Position numbers and translations under genes: made by a program. The notes beneath the pieces were generated by a model, which saw only the letters and a program-made list of their open reading frames with translations, did not search any database and had not been told where the DNA came from. Shown in pieces: positions 7,702 through 15,903 of a stretch of DNA of 35,346 nt (positions within the stretch are counted from its first letter, which is position 1; every line of letters begins with the position of its first letter). Source of the DNA: Synergistaceae bacterium (GTDB lineage: Bacteria > Synergistota > Synergistia > Synergistales > Aminobacteriaceae); contig JALHFZ010000010.1 in the NCBI GenBank assembly GCA_022837505.1, positions 1 through 35,346 of the forward strand, read 5' to 3'.

Positions 7702-9018
7702 TCAGAAAAGTTCTTTGAGCGATTTCTTCAGATATTCGATTACGCCGCGGAAGCCCATGCCCTGTCCTCTGGCTGCTGACTTTCGTTCATTCTTCGCCCC
7801 ATGCTGCTGGGAAAGAAGGGCTGAGCCGGAACGGAGATGGGATACCGGCGTCTCTATGAAGCGGTAGGGGTTTCTTTCCTTGCTTGTCATATACCGTATG
7901 ATGCCGGCCGCAGTGGTATACTCGCAGTCATTTCTCCCCGGAGGCATCTGGTACATGTCGAGGGGTTCGGCTACCCGTACGGGAAGATTCAGTATCTCCG
8001 AAGAATAGGACTCAATTCCCGGCGTCTTTGCCACTCCTCCTGAGAGGACAATTCCCGCCGGAAACATATGGAGGCTGTATTCGGCGATCTGATGGGAGAC
8101 ATATTCTGTGAAAAGCTCCTCCAGCCTGCAGGTCACCACCTCCGAAGCCTCCCGGATATTGAAGGTCTTCGTCCTTCCGCGGACATCCACGTCAAGTTCC
8201 TGCTCCTCATTCTCCTCATCGCTCAAAGAGACCATCTTCTTGATCTCCTCCGCCTTGCTAATGGGGATCTTCATGATATAGGCGAGATCGTTGGTGATGT
8301 GGTCCCCTCCGATGGGAATTACGGAGAGTTTGACCGGGCGGCCGTCGGTGTACAGGGCCAGCCCCGTCGTTCCTCCGCCGATGCACAGGGAGATGACCCC
8401 CGCCCTGGTCTCCTCGTCGGTCAAGGCTCCGAGGGCGCTGGCGAGGGATTTGATGACAAGACCGTTCACCTCCACGCCGGCGCTTTCCACGCAGTTGATG
8501 ATGTTCTGCACCACCGTGGTGGGGACGATTACCGACTGAAGCTCCATCTCAAGGCGGATCCCCGTCATGCCGAGGGGATCGTCGATTCCGGAGTTTCCGT
8601 CAATCGAATATTTCACGGGGATGGTATGAAGGGTCAGGCGGTTGGTGGGAATGGACAGCTCGCTCTGAGCAGCTTCAATAACCCGCTCCACATCGGCGAT
8701 GGATACCTGCCGGGGAGTTCTTCCAAGGGAGACCATTCCTTTTGATGTGACGGAAGTCACATCCAGTCCGCTGAATGAAACTGTGGCTTCGGCAATCTCG
8801 AAGCCGACCATATTCTGGGCGTCCTTCACAGCCTGCCTCACGGAACGGACAGCCTGTTCGAGATTTATGATGAGACCCTTGCGGATTCCCTGAGACGGGG
8901 CAAAGCCGATGCCGATGATCTGCGCCTCCTGAAAACGGGAATCCCGCTCTGCGACGATCACCGCTATTTTGCTTGTACCGAGATCCAGTCCCACGAGTAT
9001 TTCCGGCTCTTTGTACAC
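7702..9018 (-). CDS. ftsA: Cell division protein FtsA
   Basis: FtsA is an actin-like ATPase that anchors FtsZ filaments to the membrane. The 438-residue protein opens with ILVGLDLGTSKIAVIVAE (phosphate-1 site) and has the FtsA-specific 1C region around VGFEIAEATVSFSGLDVTS. It also has ISLCIGGGTTGLALY (phosphate-2) and GIVLSGGVAKTPGIES (adenosine site). The extreme C-terminus, FRGVIEYLKKSLKELF, is the amphipathic membrane-targeting helix. The start codon is GTG, placed immediately after the ftsQ TAA with no gap. This implies coupled translation. Confidence 0.97.
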   Translation of the reverse strand: MYKEPEILVGLDLGTSKIAVIVAERDSRFQEAQIIGIGFAPSQGIRKGLIINLEQAVRSVRQAVKDAQNMVGFEIAEATVSFSGLDVTSVTSKGMVSLGRTPRQVSIADVERVIEAAQSELSIPTNRLTLHTIPVKYSIDGNSGIDDPLGMTGIRLEMELQSVIVPTTVVQNIINCVESAGVEVNGLVIKSLASALGALTDEETRAGVISLCIGGGTTGLALYTDGRPVKLSVIPIGGDHITNDLAYIMKIPISKAEEIKKMVSLSDEENEEQELDVDVRGRTKTFNIREASEVVTCRLEELFTEYVSHQIAEYSLHMFPAGIVLSGGVAKTPGIESYSSEILNLPVRVAEPLDMYQMPPGRNDCEYTTAAGIIRYMTSKERNPYRFIETPVSHLRSGSALLSQQHGAKNERKSAARGQGMGFRGVIEYLKKSLKELF

Positions 9019-9834
9019 TTATTTCCCGCTCCCTTCCTTACCGCGGCCCTGCACACTCCTGACTATAATTCTGTCCGAATAGGTAGTATCTATTATAATG
9101 TCTTCCCCTGAAAATTGTAACTGCTTCAATATCTGGGATAGAGCGGAAAAGATCTCGCTCCATCTCTTCCGGTCACCGGTGAACAGGAGGCGTACGGTTA
9201 TTTTCTGCTGCTGCCAGAATACCTCAAGCAAAAACTGCCCTTCTCTTCTCGAGACCACCAGTTTCTGCATTCGGGAGAACCATTCCGTGGATGAAAGGCT
9301 GTCGATCCATCCTGCCAGGGTCTCCACGGGAAAGACGCATTTGCTTACCATCTGCCCCTCCGCGAGGATCCCCTCGGGGGAGGGAAAGGTGTCCGCGAGA
9401 ACGACAGGAGGAAGGGAGGGGGGGTGAATTCCCCTCAGCCTGGCGTTCAGGGGATGTTCTTTTTTCCAGATCGATCCTCCCCTGGAGAGATAAAAATCCC
9501 TTTCCTGCCATCGGAAAAGCAGCCAGGGCACAAGGGGCTTCATCTCCACTGTAAAGGAAAGGAGAGATTCCCTCCCCATAGAAACAGAAAGGGGCGCTTC
9601 CGTCTCAAGCCTCTGGCGAAGATTCTCCCGGCGGAGAAGAAAAAGGGGCCAGAACCGTACCATTTCGGGTTCGATATTCTGCCAGAAAAGGGCCTCCGCC
9701 ACAGGGTCCTCCGCCTGAACCCTCAGACTTCCGAGGGAGAGGAACTGGGTGTAATCCTCCCAGGAGGCTAATGCTCCGGCGATAAGAGCGGTAAGGAGAA
9801 AAAAAACTGCCCAACCCTTCATAATGCCGATCAC
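9019..9834 (-). CDS. ftsQ: FtsQ/DivIB-like division protein
   Basis: The 271-residue protein has one N-terminal membrane segment (WAVFFLLTALIAGALASW). An extracytoplasmic part follows; its region LRQRLETEAPLSVSMGRESL and WQERDFYLSRGGSIW resembles the POTRA/beta domains of FtsQ, with the usual 'own-sequence' pattern of a new amino-acid residue before the RGG turn. Similarity is weak, as is usual for this fast-evolving family, and position between murC and ftsA carries much of the call. FtsQ bridges FtsB/FtsL to the rest of the divisome. The reading frame opens at a GTG (9834), but an ATG at 9822 four codons in is equally possible; neither has a strong ribosome-binding site. Confidence 0.75.
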   Translation of the reverse strand: MIGIMKGWAVFFLLTALIAGALASWEDYTQFLSLGSLRVQAEDPVAEALFWQNIEPEMVRFWPLFLLRRENLRQRLETEAPLSVSMGRESLLSFTVEMKPLVPWLLFRWQERDFYLSRGGSIWKKEHPLNARLRGIHPPSLPPVVLADTFPSPEGILAEGQMVSKCVFPVETLAGWIDSLSSTEWFSRMQKLVVSRREGQFLLEVFWQQQKITVRLLFTGDRKRWSEIFSALSQILKQLQFSGEDIIIDTTYSDRIIVRSVQGRGKEGSGK

Positions 9835-9893
9835 TCACCATCCGCCCGAGGGCTGAAAATGCGTACCGGGGACGGGAAGCATCCGGCTCCGGG

Positions 9894-11324
9894 TCAAATC
9901 GTAGCGTGAAAGACCTCTGCTTTCGCCCTTTCAAGAAAAAGCTCCCCTACGGCGGAGACATCTCCCGCCCCCATAGTGAGCAGGATGTCCCCTTCCGTGA
10001 GCCGGCTGCCGATCTCGGCGGCCCCCTGTTCGAGGGAATCGTAGAGCACGCACTCAAGACCCGGCTCACCGGCGAGGAGATTTCCTATGAGTTCAGAGGT
10101 GACCCCCTCGAGGGGCTCTTCATCCGCCTGAAAGATGGGGAGGAGAAAGACCGTATCCGCCGACGAAAGAACCGCGGCGAAATCACGAAAGAGTGCCTTT
10201 GTCCGGGAGAACCTGTGGGGCTGAAAGACCACCCGGACCGGCCTTCCGGGAAACATTCCGTCGAGGGCCGAAAGGGTCGCTCCGATTTCTCTCGGATGAT
10301 GGCCGTAATCGTCATAAACTTCTATTCCGTTGACCTGCCCGAGGTGCTGCAGGCGTCTTTTCGCTCCCTTGAAATCCTTGAGGGTTCTGCGGATCATGGC
10401 GGAGGGGATCCCCAGCCGGTAGGCTACGGCATAGGCGGCCATGGCGTTCAGGATGTTGTGTTCTCCGGAGACCGAGAGCTCGAGAGTATCGATGAATTTT
10501 CCCTCATGGGCGAGGCAGAAGGTTGATCCCCCTCCGGTCAGATGACGGACATTGTAGGCCCCCCAGGTCCATCCCAACCCCCACCCGTAGGTGACATACC
10601 CCTCAGGGGAGAACTGCCCCGAGGAGAGGATTCGCTGAATACCGGCATCTTCGCCGCAGAGGACCCGGATTCCGCCCTCCTTGGGGTTGCCGAGAAAGCG
10701 GGTGAAGGCCGCAAGAACGCTCTCGAAGGTCGGATAATAGTTGACGTGATCCCAGTCGGCATTGGTCACCACGGCGATGTCGGGGTGGAACATCTCGAAG
10801 GAGCCGTCGCTCTCGTCGAGCTCCGCCACCATGCAGGGGCCGTCGCCGAGCTTCGCGTTCACTCCGATATCGCACAGCTCCCCGCCGATGGCGAGGGTGG
10901 GGTGATGTCCTGCCTGCTCGAGAATAAGGGCGATCATAGATGATGTGGTCGTCTTACCGTGGGTTCCTGCCACGCCGATGCCGAAGCGGGAATCAAAGAG
11001 CCAGCTCAGCACTTCTCCCCTTTTCGCCACTGCCACACCGCGGCTCCTGGCAGAGGCGATCTCCTCGTTGTCCTCCGGTATTGCGCTGCTGTAGACGAGA
11101 AGGTCGGGAAGAAATTTATCCATATGAGCCCGCCCGTGGCCGAGGACAACTGCAATTTCCTCCTTCAGTACTTTATCGATATAGGATGTATGGATCATAT
11201 CGCAGCCGCTCACTTCGAAACCAAGTTCCGCCAGAAGCAGGGCCAGTCCGCTCATTCCTGCGCCGCCGATCCCCATGAGATGTATCCGGCATATACCCTC
11301 TAAGTGTGTTATTGAGGTTTTCAC
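9894..11324 (-). CDS. murC: UDP-N-acetylmuramate--L-alanine ligase MurC
   Basis: MurC adds L-Ala to UDP-MurNAc, the first peptide-stem step in the cytoplasm. The 476-residue protein has the N-terminal Rossmann motif MGIGGAGMSGLA (residues 17-28), the ATP-binding GVAGTHGKTTT ending at 127, the central VVTNADWDHVNYY and the C-terminal YDDYGHHPREIGATL typical of MurC. It starts with GTG two nucleotides after the murG stop, with GGGAGATTAAC upstream. In many bacteria murB follows murC; here the next gene is ftsQ and no murB is present. Confidence 0.97.
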   Translation of the reverse strand: MKTSITHLEGICRIHLMGIGGAGMSGLALLLAELGFEVSGCDMIHTSYIDKVLKEEIAVVLGHGRAHMDKFLPDLLVYSSAIPEDNEEIASARSRGVAVAKRGEVLSWLFDSRFGIGVAGTHGKTTTSSMIALILEQAGHHPTLAIGGELCDIGVNAKLGDGPCMVAELDESDGSFEMFHPDIAVVTNADWDHVNYYPTFESVLAAFTRFLGNPKEGGIRVLCGEDAGIQRILSSGQFSPEGYVTYGWGLGWTWGAYNVRHLTGGGSTFCLAHEGKFIDTLELSVSGEHNILNAMAAYAVAYRLGIPSAMIRRTLKDFKGAKRRLQHLGQVNGIEVYDDYGHHPREIGATLSALDGMFPGRPVRVVFQPHRFSRTKALFRDFAAVLSSADTVFLLPIFQADEEPLEGVTSELIGNLLAGEPGLECVLYDSLEQGAAEIGSRLTEGDILLTMGAGDVSAVGELFLERAKAEVFHATI

Positions 11325-11326
11325 GA

Positions 11327-12409
11327 TTAGTTAATCTCCCTTCCAATACTGGACGAGATCAGCCCCCAAAGCGCTTCAGACTCATCTCCCTCCGAAAAAC
11401 GTTCCCCGCATGCGTCTTTCTTTCGAAGGATGCTCAGTATCTTCCCCTGTAATAATTCCGGTGAATCGTCCTCTTTCCAGACTTCTCCTCCGGTGCGTTC
11501 GGCAAAACAACGGGCATTTTTTTCCTGATGATTGTCTGCGGCCTCCTTCCATGGTATGACTACGGAAGGAATGCCACCGACCATGAGTTCGTAGAGGGTG
11601 GAAGCACCCCCCCTGGTCACGGCTCCGGAGAGCAGAGAATAAAAATTTGTCATATCCCACTGCTTCCCGGCAGGAAGAAAGGAACTTCTTCTCTCCCGGG
11701 GTATGGAAGCGAACATTTCTTCTTCGTATTCGCCGAGTGTAAGGAAAAGAATCCGGTCGAATTCTTTAGCCCCGATAATACAACTCAGTAATTGTATCAG
11801 TCGGCGGCTCATAAGTGAACCTCCGAGAATGCCGATTATCTTTTTTTCCGGAAAGGGTTCTCCTTTGAATATGTTCTCCCAGGCCTCCCGGGGATTTTTT
11901 CGCCGAAGAGGGCGAACCGGAATGCCTGTGACGGTAAATTGCCCCTCCGCCAGGGGGGGGCAGCTGCTCCACCCCGAGGCGACGGGAAGGCCCATCCTGG
12001 AGGCGAGGCGCGTTACTTTTCCTGCCGCACAGTTCTGTTCATGGATAACTGCAGGTATTCCGCCCATTTTGACGGCCAGGAGAGGGACAAAGGAGACGTA
12101 TCCGCCGAAAAGGACGCAGCAGTCCGCCCCTGAGTTCCTCAAAAAACTCCGGAAGGAGAAAAAGGCCGAAAAAGTCTGTCTCCACCGCTTTGTCCTCTCC
12201 CGCAGACCCTTGACTCCGAAGGGTGAGCCCGACAGGGGAAGACAGAAGGGTTCTATCCTCCGGGAGGCGTAGATCTCCCTCTCCAGGGGGCGTGAACCGC
12301 AGACGTAGGAGACGGCAACATCCCCCCCTCGGGAGGAGATCCATTCGCCGAAGGAAAGTGCCGGAAAGATGTGCCCCCCTGTTCCCCCTGCCACGAGACA
12401 GATCCTCAT
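11327..12409 (-). CDS. murG: Lipid II synthase MurG (UDP-GlcNAc transferase)
   Basis: MurG transfers GlcNAc from UDP-GlcNAc to lipid I on the inner face of the membrane. The 360-residue protein starts MRICLVAGGTGGHIFPALSF, the glycine-rich loop of the family. It also has FGGYVSFVPLLA, VIHEQNCAAGKVTRLAS and the acceptor/UDP-GlcNAc region TRGGASTLYELMVGGIPSVV. It then has IPWKEAADNHQEKNAR. The open frame continues upstream to 12958, but that stretch is the ftsW gene read in another frame. The ATG at 12409 overlaps the ftsW stop as ATGA. It is a true dcw member. Confidence 0.95.
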   Translation of the reverse strand: MRICLVAGGTGGHIFPALSFGEWISSRGGDVAVSYVCGSRPLEREIYASRRIEPFCLPLSGSPFGVKGLRERTKRWRQTFSAFFSFRSFLRNSGADCCVLFGGYVSFVPLLAVKMGGIPAVIHEQNCAAGKVTRLASRMGLPVASGWSSCPPLAEGQFTVTGIPVRPLRRKNPREAWENIFKGEPFPEKKIIGILGGSLMSRRLIQLLSCIIGAKEFDRILFLTLGEYEEEMFASIPRERRSSFLPAGKQWDMTNFYSLLSGAVTRGGASTLYELMVGGIPSVVIPWKEAADNHQEKNARCFAERTGGEVWKEDDSPELLQGKILSILRKKDACGERFSEGDESEALWGLISSSIGREIN

Positions 12410-13551
12410 CCTGCGGTCACCTCCCTGCTCGCTCTCAGAAGAATGCCTATTTTTATCCACATGAGAAGAAGGGAGCTTCCGCCGTAACTGATGAAGGGGA
12501 GGGGTATCCCCGTAAGGGGCATCAGCTTGAGCACCCCTCCGAGGTTGATGAAGAGGGGAAGAAGTATGGAGACGGAAATGCCCCATACCATGGAGGAGAG
12601 AAAGGGGTCGGTCATGGCCCTGCAGGTACCACAGACCCTGATTGTCCATAAAATGAAGAGAAGGATCACCCCGAAGGTGCCGATAAAACCGAATTCCTCC
12701 CCTATGGTGGCGAAAATATAGTCCGTATGGGCTGCGGGGAGGAAATTGAGCTTCTGCAGCCCCTTCCCTATTCCGGTACCGAAGAGGCCGCCGTTTGAGA
12801 AGGCCACAAGCCCCTGGATGACCTGGAAGCCGCTGTCCATGGGCTGGCTCCAGGGGTCGACAAAGGCAAGGTATCTCCGCAGGCGGTATCCCGCCTTCAG
12901 AATATAGAAGAAAAAGACGGCGAACCCCGTACCGCCGAAGAGGAGGGGCCACCCCCACCCCCGGTTGTGTACGTGAATCGCCATGGCAAGGGCAAAGATC
13001 AGGATCGTCCCCCCCATATTCGGCTGAAGAAGAAGGGGGACGACGGAAAGAGTGAGGACGATCCCCGTGACGGAGAAGAAGGCCTTCAATCCGGTTTTCT
13101 CCGAAAGAACGAGCACCTTTGAAAGATGAACCGCCACGACAAGGGATAAAAGCTCAAGGGGCTGGAACCTGAGAGCCCCGTATCCAAGCCAGCGGCGGGC
13201 ACCTCCCGCTTCGATGCCTATTCCCGGTATGAGGGTAAGCCACAGGAGCAGCAGGGTGAAGAGCCACAGAACGCCGCTGAACCTCTGCCAGAAACGGGGG
13301 GGAAGCATGTAGGCGATGATCATACCCCCCATGCCGAAGAGAAACCACTGTACCTGCCGGAAGCCTATGGCAAAGGGGGTGCCGAACTCTTCAAGGGATG
13401 TCTGGGAGGTGAGGGAGAAGATCATCATGATGCCGAAGGCGGTCAGCACAAGGGGGATGATCCAGAGAAAGGGGTCTGCCTTTCCTGGGGCGCGGAATTC
13501 ACCCGATTGAAATTCCCCTGCTCCGAGGACCCTCTGGTCAGACAATGTCAT
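12406..13551 (-). CDS. ftsW: SEDS-family peptidoglycan polymerase FtsW
   Basis: FtsW polymerises glycan strands at the septum together with its partner class B PBP (FtsI, encoded four genes upstream in this cluster). The 381-residue protein has a hydrophilic N-terminus and about ten membrane segments. SEDS landmarks are IPGIGIEAGGARRWLGYG, the large extracellular loop WSQPMDSGFQVIQGLVAFSN with GGLFGTGIGKG, TDYIFATIGEEFGFIG and the C-terminal LPFISYGGSSLL. The ATG at 13551 has GGAGG directly against it, which is too close. A TTG two codons later (13545) has GGAGG at 6-nt spacing and may be the real start. It overlaps murD at one end and murG at the other. Confidence 0.94.
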   Translation of the reverse strand: MTLSDQRVLGAGEFQSGEFRAPGKADPFLWIIPLVLTAFGIMMIFSLTSQTSLEEFGTPFAIGFRQVQWFLFGMGGMIIAYMLPPRFWQRFSGVLWLFTLLLLWLTLIPGIGIEAGGARRWLGYGALRFQPLELLSLVVAVHLSKVLVLSEKTGLKAFFSVTGIVLTLSVVPLLLQPNMGGTILIFALAMAIHVHNRGWGWPLLFGGTGFAVFFFYILKAGYRLRRYLAFVDPWSQPMDSGFQVIQGLVAFSNGGLFGTGIGKGLQKLNFLPAAHTDYIFATIGEEFGFIGTFGVILLFILWTIRVCGTCRAMTDPFLSSMVWGISVSILLPLFINLGGVLKLMPLTGIPLPFISYGGSSLLLMWIKIGILLRASREVTAG

Positions 13552-14917
13552 CCTCCTTCAGCCGGCTGACGATCTCGCGAAAATGTTCCCCTCTTTTTTT
13601 GAAGCTCGGGTACATATCCCAGCTCGTACAGGCGGGAGAGAGAAGGACCACTTCGGCCCCCGGTATTCCCGCTGCCTTGCGTACTGCGTCCTCCATATCA
13701 GCAGCCCGGAAGACCCGTTCGAAACCGGCAAGGGCCAGGGCTTCGGTTATCTTGTCCCCTTCTGCCCCGAGGACGACTGCGGCCAGGGCCACCCTCTTCA
13801 CCGTCTCGGCAAGGGGGGCATAATCCTCCCCCTTCCCTTTTCCACCAAGAATGACCACCTTGACCCCCGGTATGGAGTTCAGGGCGGTGGTGCTGGATGC
13901 CACGTTTGTCCCCTTGGAGTCGTTAATGAAAATTCTGCCGCCCTTTTTCGCGACAAATTCGCACCGGTGCTCCAGGCCGCGGAACCCCTCGAAAAGATCC
14001 CCCAGGTCCCCTCCGATTCTCAGCAGGCGCAGGGCTCCTGCTGCCATGGCGGCATTTTCGATATTATGGCTTCCCAGGAGGGGGAGATCGGAGAAGGAGA
14101 AGAGAAGGTCCTCCTCCCTCCCCTGCCTGAGAAAAACTCCTTTTCTGCCGTCATCCGCCAGGATGGACGGGAGGTCTGAGGGGCACTCCTCCCCCATCCA
14201 ATGGAAATAATTGATTCCACCCCCGGTGAGGGTTTCGGCCTCAAGGGCCTCTCTGTCCCTCCACTGAAGGATGGCGGGACTTCCCTTCTTCCGGGTTGTG
14301 AGAATTCTTTTTTTGGCCTGGACATAGTCTCCGTAGCTTCCGTGCCAGTCGATGTGGTCGGGGGCAAGATTCGTCACGATGGAAAGATCGCAGGAGAGGG
14401 AGGTGTTCCAGAAGAGCTGGAAGCTGCTGAGTTCAACCACGATGTAATCCCAGGGCTTCCCTGCGGCTTCGGAGAGGGGGATGCCGATATTCCCCGCCAC
14501 GGCGGCAGAGAATCCCCCTTTCTGCAGCATATGGCCGAGGAGGGCGGTGGTGGTGCTTTTCCCGTTGCTCCCGGTAACGCCCAGGATCCTCCCCGAAAGA
14601 TGAGGGGCAAGAAAATCAAGCTCTCCCATGACGGTCATCCCCCGGCGGAGGCCTTCCTTCACCGCCGGTGAGGTAGGGGGAATACCGGAACTCAGAAGCA
14701 TATACTCCCCCTCATAGGCCCTTGGAGTATGCTCCTCCTCCCAGGGGATATTCAGGGCATTGAGCTTCTCCCGGAGGGATGTATCCGCAGCGGGTCTGTC
14801 GGCGGAAATGAAAACCCGGGCTCCGAGAGATGCCGCGAATCCGGCAAGGCCGAGGCCGCTCACTCCCGCACCGATGACGGTGATTTCTTTTCCTTCCCAG
14901 CGAAGCGGATTGAACAT
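13538..14917 (-). CDS. murD: UDP-N-acetylmuramoylalanine--D-glutamate ligase MurD
   Basis: MurD adds D-Glu to UDP-MurNAc-L-Ala. The 459-residue protein has an N-terminal Rossmann part (VIGAGVSGLGLAGFAASLGA) and the ATP-binding GVTGSNGKSTTTAL around residues 113-126. It then has VELSSFQLFWN, VTNLAPDHIDWHGSYGDYVQ and the C-terminal domain INDSKGTNVASSTTAL and VVILGGKGKGEDYAPL. It also has VLLSPACTSWDMYPSFKKRG, the usual D-Glu/ATP site of the family. It starts 30 nt after mraY ends and overlaps ftsW by 14 nt. Confidence 0.97.
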   Translation of the reverse strand: MFNPLRWEGKEITVIGAGVSGLGLAGFAASLGARVFISADRPAADTSLREKLNALNIPWEEEHTPRAYEGEYMLLSSGIPPTSPAVKEGLRRGMTVMGELDFLAPHLSGRILGVTGSNGKSTTTALLGHMLQKGGFSAAVAGNIGIPLSEAAGKPWDYIVVELSSFQLFWNTSLSCDLSIVTNLAPDHIDWHGSYGDYVQAKKRILTTRKKGSPAILQWRDREALEAETLTGGGINYFHWMGEECPSDLPSILADDGRKGVFLRQGREEDLLFSFSDLPLLGSHNIENAAMAAGALRLLRIGGDLGDLFEGFRGLEHRCEFVAKKGGRIFINDSKGTNVASSTTALNSIPGVKVVILGGKGKGEDYAPLAETVKRVALAAVVLGAEGDKITEALALAGFERVFRAADMEDAVRKAAGIPGAEVVLLSPACTSWDMYPSFKKRGEHFREIVSRLKEDDIV

Positions 14918-14946
14918 CCCTTGTCCTCCCGGTCCCTGCCTTCGCC

Positions 14947-15903
14947 CTACTCTGAGAAGAGGCGGGTGATAAAAATCGCGATAATGGTCATGCCCGCGGC
15001 ATGAACCAGCCAGAAGCGGATGACGATCTGGGTCTCACTCCATCCGAGGAGCTCGAAATGATGGTGAACCGGGCTCATGAGAAAGAGCTTCCTTTTATAT
15101 CCGTAGATGGCGATGAGCTGTGCGGCCACGGAGAGAATTTCCAGGCCGAAGAGAAAACCGAGGGGGATAAGGGCGAGAAGGCAGTCTCCGTACACGCAGA
15201 GACTGATGAGCATCCCGGCGAGAAAATGGGACCCCACATCTCCCATGAAGACCCTGGCAGGGTGGGCATTATGCCATAAAAAAGACGCGCAGAGAACGAG
15301 CCCCGTCAGGGCGGCGTAATAGACCGGATCCTCAAGGGGGAGCCAGATGAGGGCTCCGAGAAGGGAGAGGGAACATGCCCCCGCCGCAAGGCCGTCCAGG
15401 CCGTCCGTTACGTTTACGGCGTTCAGCATTCCGATGGTGAGGAAGATCATGAAGGGGACGGAGAACCAGGCCGGCAGTTCAATTCCCGGCCAGAGGCTGA
15501 TCCCCCTGGAGACAGCAGTCCAGTATGCCCAGGGGAGGACGACGAGTATCTGGGCCGCCAGCTTATAGATGCTGGCAAATCCCTCGCTGGACTTCATCCG
15601 GAACTTTATCCAGTCGTCGATTAACCCGATGCAGGCCGCCCCTATGGGAAAAAACCACAGCCCCGCGAGCTCCACCCAGTCTGATCCTGAAAAGCCCGCC
15701 GTCAGGGGGATGGAGGCAAGGGCGACAGGGATAAAGATCACTCCCCCCATGGAGGGTGTGGAGGATTTTGTCTCGATATGGCTCCGGGGGCCATAGACCT
15801 TCTGAATCTGAGTAATCCGCCAGCCTATGAGCCGGGTGATCCATTTCTCCTGCAGGTAAATTTCGAGGGCGGCGATGGCAGCCAGGATGAATACGAACTT
15901 CAT
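14947..15903 (-). CDS. mraY: Phospho-N-acetylmuramoyl-pentapeptide transferase MraY
   Basis: MraY is an integral membrane enzyme that links UDP-MurNAc-pentapeptide to undecaprenyl phosphate, giving lipid I. The 318-residue protein has about ten membrane segments and the family motifs. These are STPSMGGVIFI after the first segments, the aspartate pair in LIDDWIKFRMKSSEG, NAVNVTDGLDGLAAG, VFMGDVGSHFLAG and the HHH motif SPVHHHFELLGWSETQIVIR near the end. It starts as an ATGA overlap with the murF stop, so the two genes are translationally coupled. Confidence 0.97.
   Translation of the reverse strand: MKFVFILAAIAALEIYLQEKWITRLIGWRITQIQKVYGPRSHIETKSSTPSMGGVIFIPVALASIPLTAGFSGSDWVELAGLWFFPIGAACIGLIDDWIKFRMKSSEGFASIYKLAAQILVVLPWAYWTAVSRGISLWPGIELPAWFSVPFMIFLTIGMLNAVNVTDGLDGLAAGACSLSLLGALIWLPLEDPVYYAALTGLVLCASFLWHNAHPARVFMGDVGSHFLAGMLISLCVYGDCLLALIPLGFLFGLEILSVAAQLIAIYGYKRKLFLMSPVHHHFELLGWSETQIVIRFWLVHAAGMTIIAIFITRLFSE

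Noticed and set aside
12410..12958. Long upstream extension of the murG frame (to 543 residues)
   Set aside because: It is the ftsW coding region read in another frame; MurG homology starts exactly at the ATG at 12409.
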